From assembly GCF_003336225.1 (NCBI RefSeq), contig NZ_QPID01000001.1, forward strand, positions 62,001 to 126,000: a stretch of 64,000 bases of DNA, written 5' to 3'. Numbering within the stretch: the first letter of the stretch is position 1; each line of letters begins with the position of its first letter. This document shows positions 1 to 8,215 of this stretch, piece after piece. Under the pieces are notes generated by a model that saw nothing but the letters and a program-made list of their open reading frames with translations, did not search any database and was not told the origin of the DNA. This stretch comes from Corallincola holothuriorum. Its GTDB lineage: Bacteria > Pseudomonadota > Gammaproteobacteria > Enterobacterales > Neiellaceae. Position numbers and translations under genes: made by a program.

Positions 1-2
1 GT

Positions 3-836
3 AACGTGGGGGTATATCGTGAAGGTAATGATCTGATACCTATCATTGCCCGCTCACCGGAACATGAACGCGATCGTCAGCAGGCAATTGAAAATACGCA
101 GGTATTCAGCGTCAAAACCGGACGTTTTATCCAGGTGAGTCAATTGATCGAATCGCTAGATGTGGTGTGGCAGGATGATGTACTCAAGCGTTTTGAACGT
201 GTGCCTACCATTATGGCGCAGGCCGATCCTGCGCCCGGTATATTGACCGCCGAAGCGTTTGCCAGCATTCGTGATGAGATAGAAGCGATGCCACTGCCCC
301 CTGGCTACTCACTGGATTGGTTTGGCGAGTACAAAGATGCGAAAGAAGCAGATGAAGCCATCGCCATCTCTGCGCCTTATGGCTTTGCTGCGATGGTGTT
401 GATTGTGGTACTGATGTTTAACGGTGTGCGTCAGGCGCTGGTTATCTGGCTTACCGTACCCTTGGCGGTTATCGGTGTTGCTGTTGGCCTGATCCTGTTC
501 CAAACGCCATTTGAGTTTATGGCTACTCTGGGTTTCCTTAGTTTGGTGGGCATGATGGTAAAGAACGCGATTGTACTTGTGGATCAGGCTGATCAGGATA
601 TCCAAGCGGGTATAGAGCCTTACTTAGCTGTGATAAAAGCCGCCACTAGCCGAGCCCGCCCGGTCGCCCTCGGCGCTTGCACCACCATCTTAGGTGTGGC
701 ACCGCTGCTGGCAGACCCTTTCTTTAAGAGCATGGCTGTCACCATCATGTTTGGTTTACTGTTCGCTACGGTGCTGACGTTAGTGGTGATCCCATTGTTC
801 TATTCGATGATTTTCCGAGTAAAGATACCCGCTTAA
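3..836 (+). CDS. RND efflux transporter permease, C-terminal part
   Basis: This is the last ~278 codons of an inner-membrane AcrB-type resistance-nodulation-division pump, which exports substrates in exchange for protons. The reading frame is already open at the window edge, so the gene begins outside; an internal GTG at 6 is not a real start. The visible part covers the end of the second periplasmic loop, including the segment around GYSLDWFGEYKD typical of these pumps, and the last transmembrane helices. The stretch LGFLSLVGMMVKNAIVLVD followed by a cytoplasmic ARPVALGACTTILG segment is the standard AcrB-family helix 10/11 region. The protein ends shortly after the last helix, as most family members do. 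The adaptor and outer membrane partner would be upstream or elsewhere. Substrate cannot be inferred. Confidence 0.93.
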   Translation, partial: NVGVYREGNDLIPIIARSPEHERDRQQAIENTQVFSVKTGRFIQVSQLIESLDVVWQDDVLKRFERVPTIMAQADPAPGILTAEAFASIRDEIEAMPLPPGYSLDWFGEYKDAKEADEAIAISAPYGFAAMVLIVVLMFNGVRQALVIWLTVPLAVIGVAVGLILFQTPFEFMATLGFLSLVGMMVKNAIVLVDQADQDIQAGIEPYLAVIKAATSRARPVALGACTTILGVAPLLADPFFKSMAVTIMFGLLFATVLTLVVIPLFYSMIFRVKIPA

Positions 837-856
837 ACGGCGGGTAGGAGTGACAA

Positions 857-1219
857 ATGATGAAATGCATAAAGAGTTCAATTAGACCCTTTAAAGCGCT
901 GTACATTGGTTTAACTGCGCTCGGACTAACGCTGGTATCCATGTCGGCTTGGACGAAAGAGCAGCAAGTGCAGGATTGCCGTATCGTTGCGACCTATATC
1001 GAGCGTCAATTTCCTCCGTTTGCTCAAGACGTCGAGCATTCAGAAGCAGGTATGCAAAATTTACAAAGTAAAACAGAGTTACTTGCTGATCCAGACAACA
1101 AACAAAGACTGTCGATGTTTAGGCAGCAAGTATTAGCAATGAAGCAATCAACCGGTATCAACAAAACAGCGTTGTGGAATGCTCAATACCAGAAACGCTG
1201 TGCTTCCACGTTTTACTAG
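857..1219 (+). CDS. Small exported protein of unknown function
   Basis: A 120-residue protein that I do not recognise. It starts 20 nt after the RND pump stop, with a TAGGAG ribosome site 8 nt before ATG, so it is probably co-transcribed with the pump. The N-terminus has a basic stretch (to about residue 14), a hydrophobic core (ALYIGLTALGLTLVSMSA) and a likely cleavage site near residue 33, which suggests export to the periplasm. The mature part is about 87 residues, mostly helical in character, with two cysteines (in QDCRI and KRCAS) that could form a disulfide. A role connected with the pump is only suggested by position. Confidence 0.65.
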   Translation: MMKCIKSSIRPFKALYIGLTALGLTLVSMSAWTKEQQVQDCRIVATYIERQFPPFAQDVEHSEAGMQNLQSKTELLADPDNKQRLSMFRQQVLAMKQSTGINKTALWNAQYQKRCASTFY

Positions 1220-1557
1220 TCGATGGAGAGACGAGTACAACAGCTTATCGTTGGCGTGAAGTATTGTTCTTCGGCGCTGCGATAGAGGTCATGGCAGCAA
1301 GTCGTTACCTGGTGAGTCAGGTCAAAGGCTTGCTGCCAAAAGTTATGCCTATCCTCATAATCCCCTGAATAGCCTTGTTCAATATGCTAATCAGCATCCG
1401 CTGATGATTGTGAACTAAATATGATTTAACACCTTGTCGGTTTATTCTTGCCTTTTTATAAACGGCTATAAGCGTCAACGCATTCGCAATTGCCGCGGCA
1501 ACAGATAGACTTCAGCATTAGATGGTTTTTAACTTGTTGATTTGAGAGGAAGACGCT
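1220..1557. other. Intergenic stretch with a nested hairpin
   Basis: No convincing gene is present; the short frame that overlaps the preceding gene has no ribosome site or recognisable content. At 1292-1338 there is a perfect 10-bp inverted repeat (TGGCAGCAAG / CTTGCTGCCA) with a second 4-bp repeat (ACCT / AGGT) nested inside it. It has no T-run after it, so it is not a classic intrinsic terminator. It could protect the 3' end of the upstream transcript or be part of a small RNA. A smaller 6-bp hairpin lies at 1390-1405. Confidence 0.5.
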
Positions 1558-2499
1558 TTGGCAAAAATCAAGGTTGGTATCAGTAGCTGCTTAGTTGGTG
1601 AGCCGGTGCGTTTTGATTCCGGGCACAAGCGAAATCTCTATGTGACAAACGTCTTGCACGATTATTTTGAGTTCGTGCCGTTTTGCCCTGAGGTCAGCAT
1701 AGGTTTGGGGATCCCACGACAGACGATACGGCTGTCGTTACAGGATGATGAAGTGCGCTGTATTGGCTCTAAAGATCCAGCGTTGGATGTCACCGAGAAG
1801 CTGTATCAATCTGCCGAAGATCAGAAGCACTGGCATGACGAGCTGTGTGGTTACATCCTCAAAAAAGACTCTCCTAGTTGTGGTATGGAACGCGTTCGAC
1901 TGTACAAGGGGGATACGCCTGATCGTGTCGGTGTTGGTCTCTATGCCAAGCGCCTGATGGAGAACTTCCCCAATCTGCCTGTCGAAGAGGAGGGGCGATT
2001 AGGCGATCCAGTATTGCGTGAGAACTTTATCCAACGGGTTTTTGTCTACTATCGTTGGCGACAGATGATGTTAGAGCCATTGACGCTCGATAAACTGATG
2101 CAGTTTCACGCACGGCATAAGTTCATTTTTGTTAGCCATGATCAAAATTTGGCGAGCGAGTTGGGACGTTGGTTGTCTGAACAGGGTAAGGAGAGTCTGG
2201 CCGCAGTAAGCCAAGCCTATCTGACAAAGATGATGACGTTACTCAAGGTGAGGGCGACTCGTCAAAACCATGCCAACACGCTGACTCACATTCAAGGCTT
2301 TCTGAAAAAGCATGTGACTGGTTTGGATAAACAAGAGCTGGTTGAGACGATTAATAATTATCGCCTCGGCTTGCTGCCACTGATCGTCCCTTTAACGCTA
2401 CTGCGGCATCATTTCTTACATCATCCGAATGATTACATTGATGGATCTTACTATATGCGGCCGCACCCCAGCGAGTTGATGCTGCTCAATCAGCTATAA
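1558..2499 (+). CDS. ybgA: DUF523-DUF1722 fusion protein (YbgA/TudS-like)
   Basis: A 313-residue cytoplasmic protein made of two known domains. Residues 1-155 match DUF523, the family of the [4Fe-4S] thiouracil desulfidase TudS. Cysteines 11 (SSCLVG), 43 (FCPEV) and 108 (SPSCGM) sit in the conserved motifs and would hold the cluster. Residues 180-305 match DUF1722, the YbgA domain, with the typical motif HARHKFIFVSHDQ and the C-terminal PHPSELMLLNQL. The domain fusion is common in Vibrio and relatives. The start is a TTG preceded by GAGAGGAAG at good spacing; no ATG lies near it and homologues begin at this point. Desulfidase activity is inferred from the family only. Confidence 0.88.
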   Translation: MAKIKVGISSCLVGEPVRFDSGHKRNLYVTNVLHDYFEFVPFCPEVSIGLGIPRQTIRLSLQDDEVRCIGSKDPALDVTEKLYQSAEDQKHWHDELCGYILKKDSPSCGMERVRLYKGDTPDRVGVGLYAKRLMENFPNLPVEEEGRLGDPVLRENFIQRVFVYYRWRQMMLEPLTLDKLMQFHARHKFIFVSHDQNLASELGRWLSEQGKESLAAVSQAYLTKMMTLLKVRATRQNHANTLTHIQGFLKKHVTGLDKQELVETINNYRLGLLPLIVPLTLLRHHFLHHPNDYIDGSYYMRPHPSELMLLNQL

Positions 2500-2656
2500 G
2501 CGTGTTCAAAGTGGGGGAGTTTGAGTTGTTTCATGTGCGGTTGATGTTTTCACAAGCCTGTTCGCTAAGAGAGATTGTTACAAGATCTTGATTGTTTAAG
2601 CCACGATAATTGGCTATAACCTTTCGCACTTACTATGGATCAATGAAGTTACGCTT

Positions 2657-3364
2657 ATGAATAGCACGCCGACACACAAACCTAGACCGATGATTGACCT
2701 TATGGTCAGCGTCATTTTGCCCTCAATTATACTGATGAAGTTTAGTGGTGAAAGTGAGTTAGGTGCGGCGGGTGGCTTGATCGCTGCTCTGGCATTTCCT
2801 CTGGGCTGGGGCCTTTTCGAATTAGTTAGATATAGAAAGTACAACTTCATTGCTTTGTTGGGCTTAGCGAGTGTTTCTCTCACCGGCGGTATTGGGCTAT
2901 TTGAGCTTGATACCCAATGGTTAGCAATTAAAGAAGCGGCGATACCTGCGATCATAGGTATTGCGGTGTTGGTTTCGACCTTTACCCCTTATCCGTTAGT
3001 CAAAGCTTTGTTGTTCAATCCAGACGTTATGGATGTGAATAAAATTAAACAAAGGCTAGAAGAGCATGATAGTGCCACAGCATTTGAACGGCGTTTGATG
3101 AAAGCCACATACTTTGTGGCTGGTTCTTTTGGTTTTTCAGCTGTGATGAATTACGTTCTCGCCAAGTATATAGTGACTAGCCCTGCGGGAACGCAGGCAT
3201 TTAACGAAGAGCTTGGCCAGTTAACGCTCTATAGCTATCCAATGATTGCATTGCCGTCCATGGTGATGTTGATGGCTATCTTTTACTACCTATGGCGTAC
3301 CATTCATGATCTGACGGGGCTTGAGCTAGAAGAAGTCTTATCATCGAAGATGCAGCAGAAATAG
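2657..3364 (+). CDS. VC0807-family integral membrane protein
   Basis: A 235-residue membrane protein of the family named after Vibrio cholerae VC0807, whose function is unknown. About six hydrophobic segments are visible: residues 14-28, 36-52, 64-80, 95-115, 150-172 and 195-217. A cytoplasmic loop near 118-148 (MDVNKIKQRLEEHDS) is charged and conserved in the family, as is the start TPTHKPRPMIDLMVSVILPS. It appears monocistronic, with about 160 nt free before it and no gene close behind. It is often mis-annotated as an MFS transporter, which its size does not support. Confidence 0.75.
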   Translation: MNSTPTHKPRPMIDLMVSVILPSIILMKFSGESELGAAGGLIAALAFPLGWGLFELVRYRKYNFIALLGLASVSLTGGIGLFELDTQWLAIKEAAIPAIIGIAVLVSTFTPYPLVKALLFNPDVMDVNKIKQRLEEHDSATAFERRLMKATYFVAGSFGFSAVMNYVLAKYIVTSPAGTQAFNEELGQLTLYSYPMIALPSMVMLMAIFYYLWRTIHDLTGLELEEVLSSKMQQK

Positions 3365-3902
3365 GGTCCAGCTAATACACTCATCTGTGGCTACTGCATT
3401 GAGAGGCAGCATGATCAGTAGGATGGATAGGAACAGGTTGTACTTCATCGGGCTGTCCTTGGTTTAATCTTACTGTCCTTGGTAAATGGCCACTGGCGTT
3501 ATCGTTGGGTATGTCGCTGCAGCACCCAAAGCCGGTTTCGTTAACTGTTACGAGCGTGTTGCTACGTCGTTTGTTAACCGGCGTCGTTTGCTCTGAACGC
3601 GCGCTAAGCATCAGAATACATTTAATTAATTTAGCGTGAGTGTAATTAATCACAGGAGCGGGTTAAACCCATGAACGGCCTAGGATTGGTGTTTTTTTTA
3701 AAGAGGTGGGTGCGCTCACGTTTTCTTTGGTTGTTGAATAAAAATGCGATAAATGGAAAATTTTTATCAAATGTAAACGCCAAAATGCGTTCAAGGTCGT
3801 ATAGGACAACTCTTGGTATGAATATCTATGCAATGATAAGTATGTTTTGGAAGTCGATCCGGGTTCGGATCAATCGATAGCCACTATCTATCAGGAGTAT
3901 GA
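3365..3902. other. Long intergenic region, no confident gene
   Basis: Two short frames of 90 codons (minus strand) and 69 codons (plus strand) occupy this stretch, but neither has a ribosome site, normal composition or recognisable content. The 11-base word CTGTCCTTGGT occurs twice 20 bp apart (3453 and 3473). The last 200 bp are AT-rich and probably hold the promoter of the small gene at 3903. Confidence 0.4.
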
Positions 3903-4109
3903 ATGAGTAATCGAAATTATTTTAGCTGGCGTCACGCGGTTGTTGATATGGCGGCAGCCGAAGGCGTATCTCCAGAGACCATTTCTGAGCAACCAGCCAA
4001 AGTGTTTCAGGAGCAATATTTCAAGAAGAACTTGTCTGTGACTGACGCGGTTCAACGGTTAAAGCAGGCTGACTGTTCGGTGCGACGAACGGCAGCTAGC
4101 GTTGTTTGA
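3903..4109 (+). CDS. Small hypothetical protein
   Basis: A 68-codon frame preceded by CAGGAGT at 7-8 nt from ATG, which is the main support for it being real. The product is soluble, mildly basic and mostly helical (HAVVDMAAAEGVSPETISE, then a segment ending QRLKQADCSVRRTAASVV). I see no signal peptide or known motif. The shape (a short helical protein with a basic tail) would suit a nucleic-acid-associated or regulatory peptide, but this is a guess. It could also be non-coding. Confidence 0.45.
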   Translation: MSNRNYFSWRHAVVDMAAAEGVSPETISEQPAKVFQEQYFKKNLSVTDAVQRLKQADCSVRRTAASVV

Positions 4110-4338
4110 AAAACACCGGCTTAGGGGCATAAGGAATGGCATATTTAATATGGAGGCGTCATAAACCCTAGGCAGTGATGCTTTAACACAATCTTTGATA
4201 ACTGAGGTTTGATGACTATGGATGGTCATCATCACCGCCGAGAAATACCCCTTCCTAATCACTTTTTGTCTTCACGGCGTTAAAGCCGAACTGTTCGCTA
4301 TTTAAAGCGAGATCTCAAACTTACGCCATCGATATCCG

Positions 4339-4719
4339 CTAGCCGATCCGCTTTAGCTTCAAAAGGTAGATGCTGACCAACAGTGCAACGGTAAGGAGTA
4401 GTGCCGTTAGTGCGAGCTGCTGGGTAATAAGAATGCTCACGCAGATGCTTAACCAGAGTGTTATTAAAGCTGTTTTAAGTGTTTTGCGAGTGATCGCGCG
4501 TTCACGCAAATATCGGCGGATAGCGGAACCAAACACTGGATGTTTTAGTAATTTGTTTCTTAACCGTGGTGAGGCATTAAAGCTAAGGATGGTGGCCAAT
4601 ATAAGGAATGGCGTAGTAGGGAGTACGGGTAAGAATATTCCCGCAGCACCTAATATCACACATAGCATTGCTGCTGTGGTTAGGGCGGCACGTTTGAAGT
4701 GATAACTAGCTTTTGCCAT
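4339..4719 (-). CDS. ybaN: DUF454 inner membrane protein YbaN
   Basis: A 126-residue membrane protein of the DUF454 family, to which E. coli YbaN belongs. The diagnostic motif is GAAGIFLPVLPTTPFLILA near residues 23-42, followed by the amphipathic stretch SPRLRNKLLKHPVFG and RYLRERAITRKTK-like basic loop. Two further hydrophobic segments fill residues 83-120. The role is unknown; some YbaN genes lie next to priC or apt, but here the neighbours are unrelated. ATG start with no competing upstream start. Confidence 0.85.
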   Translation of the reverse strand: MAKASYHFKRAALTTAAMLCVILGAAGIFLPVLPTTPFLILATILSFNASPRLRNKLLKHPVFGSAIRRYLRERAITRKTLKTALITLWLSICVSILITQQLALTALLLTVALLVSIYLLKLKRIG

Positions 4720-4916
4720 TGCTCTATTGTGCCGTAATTTGCTGAAAAATTGAATGAAAGCTTAGGGCAAAAAATAGTTGGCTTTGCAACGGAACTGTTC
4801 GGAGGAAGATAGCCGGTGTGGTGAGAGTGTAGTTTACTAAAGAAGGGCTCACTGATGGCAAAATCAGCGAACCCCGATCTATATCCGTACCGACTTAACC
4901 GTGTGGTTTAGCCGGG

Positions 4917-5576
4917 TTACTCTTCTTCGAAAGATTGTTCAAATTGCTTGCGCAGTTTTGCCACTGCTTTGTCTATTTCTGGTTTGATCGCATCAACGCC
5001 CATTTCATTGAGCTTATCTGGATCTACCGTTTCCATAACAATACGTTGCATCGCTTGCGAAACGATAACATTGGTCTCTGGGTCTATGGCTTCAAACTCA
5101 ACAAACAACATCGGCATATCATCGCGGAAACCGGCAGTCGTGATGAAGGTGATTGGCAGGTATTGCCATGCCGCCAAATCTTCTTTTGAGTTGGTGATGC
5201 CAGTAAACGCCGTTTTTAATTGCAAGACTTTCGTTGATTCGCCGACTTTCTGCTCTGTACCGAACTCCGACACCATCTTTTCTGAGAAGTACTCGGCTAG
5301 CTCTTTTTGGGTTTCGATGTTAAGAGAGGACTCTTTCTTTAGTTCGTCAGATAAGATGACTTGGGTCGGCTCAAATTCTACCGTACCGTATTCTTTAGGG
5401 TTGAATCCGTCTGCGCGCCAGCGTAAAAAATTTTCATCATCTTTAACTGGTTTCAATTGATCGTAGCTGCTTAAAAAACCACTGTGTGAATCTTCAACAT
5501 CTGGTGCGGACGAACAGCCCATCATGCTGAATAGTGCTGTGGCTATAATTGAGCTAGTAATAAACTTTAACTTCAT
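4917..5576 (-). CDS. DUF3313-type lipoprotein
   Basis: A 219-residue lipoprotein. Residues 1-21 form a type II signal peptide with lipobox MMGC, so cysteine 21 would be lipidated; the next residues (SSAP) do not contain the Asp+2 inner-membrane retention signal, which suggests outer membrane sorting. The rest resembles DUF3313 proteins: a motif FLRWRADGFNPKEYGTV, a charged linker, then strands and a C-terminal acidic helix (VAKLRKQFEQSFEEE). Function in the family is unknown. The gene stands alone on its strand; the next gene on the same strand is separated from it by a hairpin at 5645-5679. Confidence 0.75.
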   Translation of the reverse strand: MKLKFITSSIIATALFSMMGCSSAPDVEDSHSGFLSSYDQLKPVKDDENFLRWRADGFNPKEYGTVEFEPTQVILSDELKKESSLNIETQKELAEYFSEKMVSEFGTEQKVGESTKVLQLKTAFTGITNSKEDLAAWQYLPITFITTAGFRDDMPMLFVEFEAIDPETNVIVSQAMQRIVMETVDPDKLNEMGVDAIKPEIDKAVAKLRKQFEQSFEEE

Positions 5577-5644
5577 CTGAGAACTCTCCGTGTGACAACC
5601 TGTTCAATAGCTTTGGGCTGGTAATAGATATAGTGCGCTAACAT

Positions 5645-5679
5645 AGTAAAGGTGCCTGACTAGACACCTTTTTACTATA
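5645..5679 (-). terminator. Rho-independent terminator downstream of the amidohydrolase gene
   Basis: A hairpin AAAGGTG / CACCTTT with a 9-nt loop, extended by TAGTA / TACTA pairing. It lies 16 bp after the stop codon of the minus-strand amidohydrolase. The T-run is better on the plus strand (CACCTTTTTAC) than on the minus strand, so it may act in both directions. Confidence 0.6.
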
Positions 5680-5694
5680 GAGGCTCTTAATCCA

Positions 5695-7443
5695 CTATTT
5701 ACGTTTATACACGGTTTTTCCTTGAAGAACCGTAGTTAACACCTTGGTTTTATGAATATCTTGCACTGGGATCTGCAAAAGATTTTGGTCAATGATAATA
5801 AAGTCGGCTGATTTACCAACTTCAATCGAGCCCGACTCATTCTCTTTTTCCATCGCCATGATGCCATTGCGGGTGAAGATCTGGATAGCGGTAGATATAT
5901 CAATTCGCTCGTCAGGATTCAGCTGGCCATAATTGGGTTGACCAGGATACTGACGTGTCACCATTCCTTCCATGGCAAACCAAGGGTCTGGATTGGCAAT
6001 GTTGTCCCAATCACTGCCATAACTAACTAAAGCACCTGCATCTACGATACTTTTTAGTGGTGTCATTGTTTGATTGAAACGTTGTTCACCAATGATCTCT
6101 GCCCAATGGTGCACTGAGGGATCAGGCGTCCACACCTGATAAGGGGAAACTTCAGTGACGAAGTTATACTTCTCGAAGTTAAAGCGAGGCACCTCGTCTG
6201 GGTAGATGAGCATTGAATGTGCCATATGGTGGCGGGGGCCTTTGCCGTTGGCCCGACGGGTTGCCTCTATTGCATTGAGAAAGTGGCGAACAGACAGACT
6301 ACCTGTGGCGTGTGCCATTACTTTGATGCCCTCTTTGTCAAAGCGCATCATCCAGGTGCTAAAGGTTGATTCATCAATGCTTGGGGTGCCGAAGGTTGGC
6401 GCAGTGGCATAGCTATCGATCATTGGTGAGCCGCCTTCCGCATCATTGGGTACACCATCCATATATATCTTCACACCATCAACGTTGATAAGCGGCGAGT
6501 TAGGGCCGCGTTTATCACGGGTCATGAAGGTTTTGGCTTGCTCTTCCAACGTTGTGGTGACATATCGCGTATTGAAGTCCCAACTACCCTGAATGCGAAC
6601 GGTGAGTTTCCCTTTGGCTTCAAGGTCGCGATAGGCTTTTACTCGCATAGGATCGAGTTGCGGCGTGATAATGGCTGTCACGCCATACTTGTTCAGTTTG
6701 CTAAATATCCATTGGGCACGTTCTTCAACTACCTTTGGTGCCGGTTCTGGCATGACCGCGGTTATCAAACCTAATGCTTTATCGTGCAGCGTGCCTGTTG
6801 GCACTCCGTTACTGTCTCTGTCAATCACGCCAGCGGCAGGGTCAGGGGTGTCTTTGGTGATATTGGCGGCTTCTAATGCGGCAGAATTAACCCAAGCCAA
6901 ATGATTGGTCCAGTCATGTAAAAACACCGGGTTGTCTGGGGCAATTTCATCCAGCATGGCTGCGGTCAGGGTATGATAATCAAGGCTCCATTTGGCGCCT
7001 TCTATCCAATCGCCTTTTTTCAATTTTTTATCTTTAATAAATTTTTTCAACGCCGTTTTAATTTCATCAACGGATGATTCCGCTGGGAAGGCCAGTCCTA
7101 GTGAAGTTAAAGCACCACGCAGGGCATGGATATGGCTATCCACTAAGCCCGGCATAACCATCTTGCCTTTTAAATTCACTACTTTAGTTTTCTTACCGAT
7201 AAATGCTTTCATCTCTTCATCGCTACCTACAGCGATAAACTTGCCATCTTTCATGGCAAAACCTTCGGCAACCTGACGCAGGACGTTAACGGTATAAACG
7301 TAGCCATTCTTATAAACTACATCGGCGGGTTCTGCTTTTGTGGCGGCGAAGGCTGCCGTAGATAGGCTGATTAAACACAATATAAATGCTGTAGATATGG
7401 TCTTTAACAGGCTCTTCTTTGTTGTTTTGCAACACATGTTCAT
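5695..7443 (-). CDS. Exported YtcJ-like metal-dependent amidohydrolase
   Basis: A 582-residue amidohydrolase-superfamily enzyme that would hydrolyse an unidentified C-N bond substrate in the periplasm. Residues 1-33 are a signal peptide (KSLLKTISTAFILCLISLSTAAFA). The family's metal sites are visible: HxH in MPGLVDSHIHALRG (about 97-110), histidines in VMAHATG and HHMAHSM, and the aspartate in SYGSDWDN. The arrangement ADVVYKNGYVYTVN at the front and GKSADFIIID near the end gives the usual small beta-sandwich around the barrel. Length is normal for YtcJ-type proteins (530-590). It is a single gene with a terminator behind it. The substrate is not predictable. Confidence 0.9.
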   Translation of the reverse strand: MNMCCKTTKKSLLKTISTAFILCLISLSTAAFAATKAEPADVVYKNGYVYTVNVLRQVAEGFAMKDGKFIAVGSDEEMKAFIGKKTKVVNLKGKMVMPGLVDSHIHALRGALTSLGLAFPAESSVDEIKTALKKFIKDKKLKKGDWIEGAKWSLDYHTLTAAMLDEIAPDNPVFLHDWTNHLAWVNSAALEAANITKDTPDPAAGVIDRDSNGVPTGTLHDKALGLITAVMPEPAPKVVEERAQWIFSKLNKYGVTAIITPQLDPMRVKAYRDLEAKGKLTVRIQGSWDFNTRYVTTTLEEQAKTFMTRDKRGPNSPLINVDGVKIYMDGVPNDAEGGSPMIDSYATAPTFGTPSIDESTFSTWMMRFDKEGIKVMAHATGSLSVRHFLNAIEATRRANGKGPRHHMAHSMLIYPDEVPRFNFEKYNFVTEVSPYQVWTPDPSVHHWAEIIGEQRFNQTMTPLKSIVDAGALVSYGSDWDNIANPDPWFAMEGMVTRQYPGQPNYGQLNPDERIDISTAIQIFTRNGIMAMEKENESGSIEVGKSADFIIIDQNLLQIPVQDIHKTKVLTTVLQGKTVYKRK

Positions 7444-7609
7444 TGCTAAAGTTCCTTGCTCTGAAAGTTACTTTGTCATGACATTTTTAAGCTGTCTAAA
7501 GGTGGTATTTCAGAACATAACTCTAGTCAATTTTAATGATGTCGCTGGTTATTTATGCATTCGGTTGTGCAATATCAATTTTCTGCGGAATAAGCGTTAG
7601 TGCACGATA

Positions 7610-8038
7610 TCAAGGGGTTTGTTTAGTGCTATCGATTTTCTTCGATTCTTCGTAGGGCAGGTACACGTGGCCAAGCCTTAATCCTAATGTGGCCAATACC
7701 ATCACCAGCATTGCCATGGCGATCCAGAAGACACTGAGTGCGTCCATCTCTTTCATCCCGAGGGTTAAATAACGGGCGAGGGCAATCACCGCAATATAGA
7801 TGGGGTAACGCACGGGGACGCGTCCAAGTTCGACGTAGAGGCGAGACATCGCCAGCACTTCCAGGTAGATAAACAGCAGCAAAATATCACTGAGGTAGAC
7901 GGCTTTCGCTTTAATTACATGCTGTACTTCCATGCCTATGGCAATGAGTGTCGCCAATGCAATTAGCAGTAGTAAAATTTTCTCGACGATAGATATTCCC
8001 ACTGTGAAGTAGTGTCGCAGCTGCGGTCTGATATCCAT
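7610..8038 (-). CDS. psiE: PsiE-family inner membrane protein
   Basis: A 142-residue protein matching PsiE, an inner membrane protein induced by phosphate starvation in E. coli. It has four hydrophobic segments (about 15-35, 48-68, 78-97 and 103-123). The family motif is visible in the second to third segment: LLLFIYLEVLAMSRLYVE followed by VPVRYPIYIAVIALARYL. The molecular role of PsiE is unknown. The gene is divergent from the amidohydrolase gene that starts at 8216, and the 177 bp between them should hold both promoters. I saw no clear Pho box. Confidence 0.85.
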   Translation of the reverse strand: MDIRPQLRHYFTVGISIVEKILLLLIALATLIAIGMEVQHVIKAKAVYLSDILLLFIYLEVLAMSRLYVELGRVPVRYPIYIAVIALARYLTLGMKEMDALSVFWIAMAMLVMVLATLGLRLGHVYLPYEESKKIDSTKQTP

Positions 8039-8215
8039 ATGACAACGCCTTCTATATGCTCATGATATTCTGGTTTGACCAGAACAAGCATAGCGTATAA
8101 GTCATTCATTTTGATAGTTTCATTGCTGTTAGGTTGGCCAGTGGTGATCACTTTTGCCAATCAATACGCAAGAGGGGATACTGTTAGCGTGAAAATAATA
8201 ATAGGAATAAAACTC

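Noticed and set aside
1174-1368. 64-codon frame overlapping the exported protein at 857
   Set aside because: Begins inside the preceding gene in another frame and covers the nested hairpin; no ribosome site.
3381-3880. Two short frames on opposite strands
   Set aside because: Odd composition, no ribosome sites, no family resemblance.
8075-8215. Longer N-terminus for the second amidohydrolase
   Set aside because: The extra 47 residues overlap the divergent promoter region and would bury the clean signal peptide that begins at ATG 8216.
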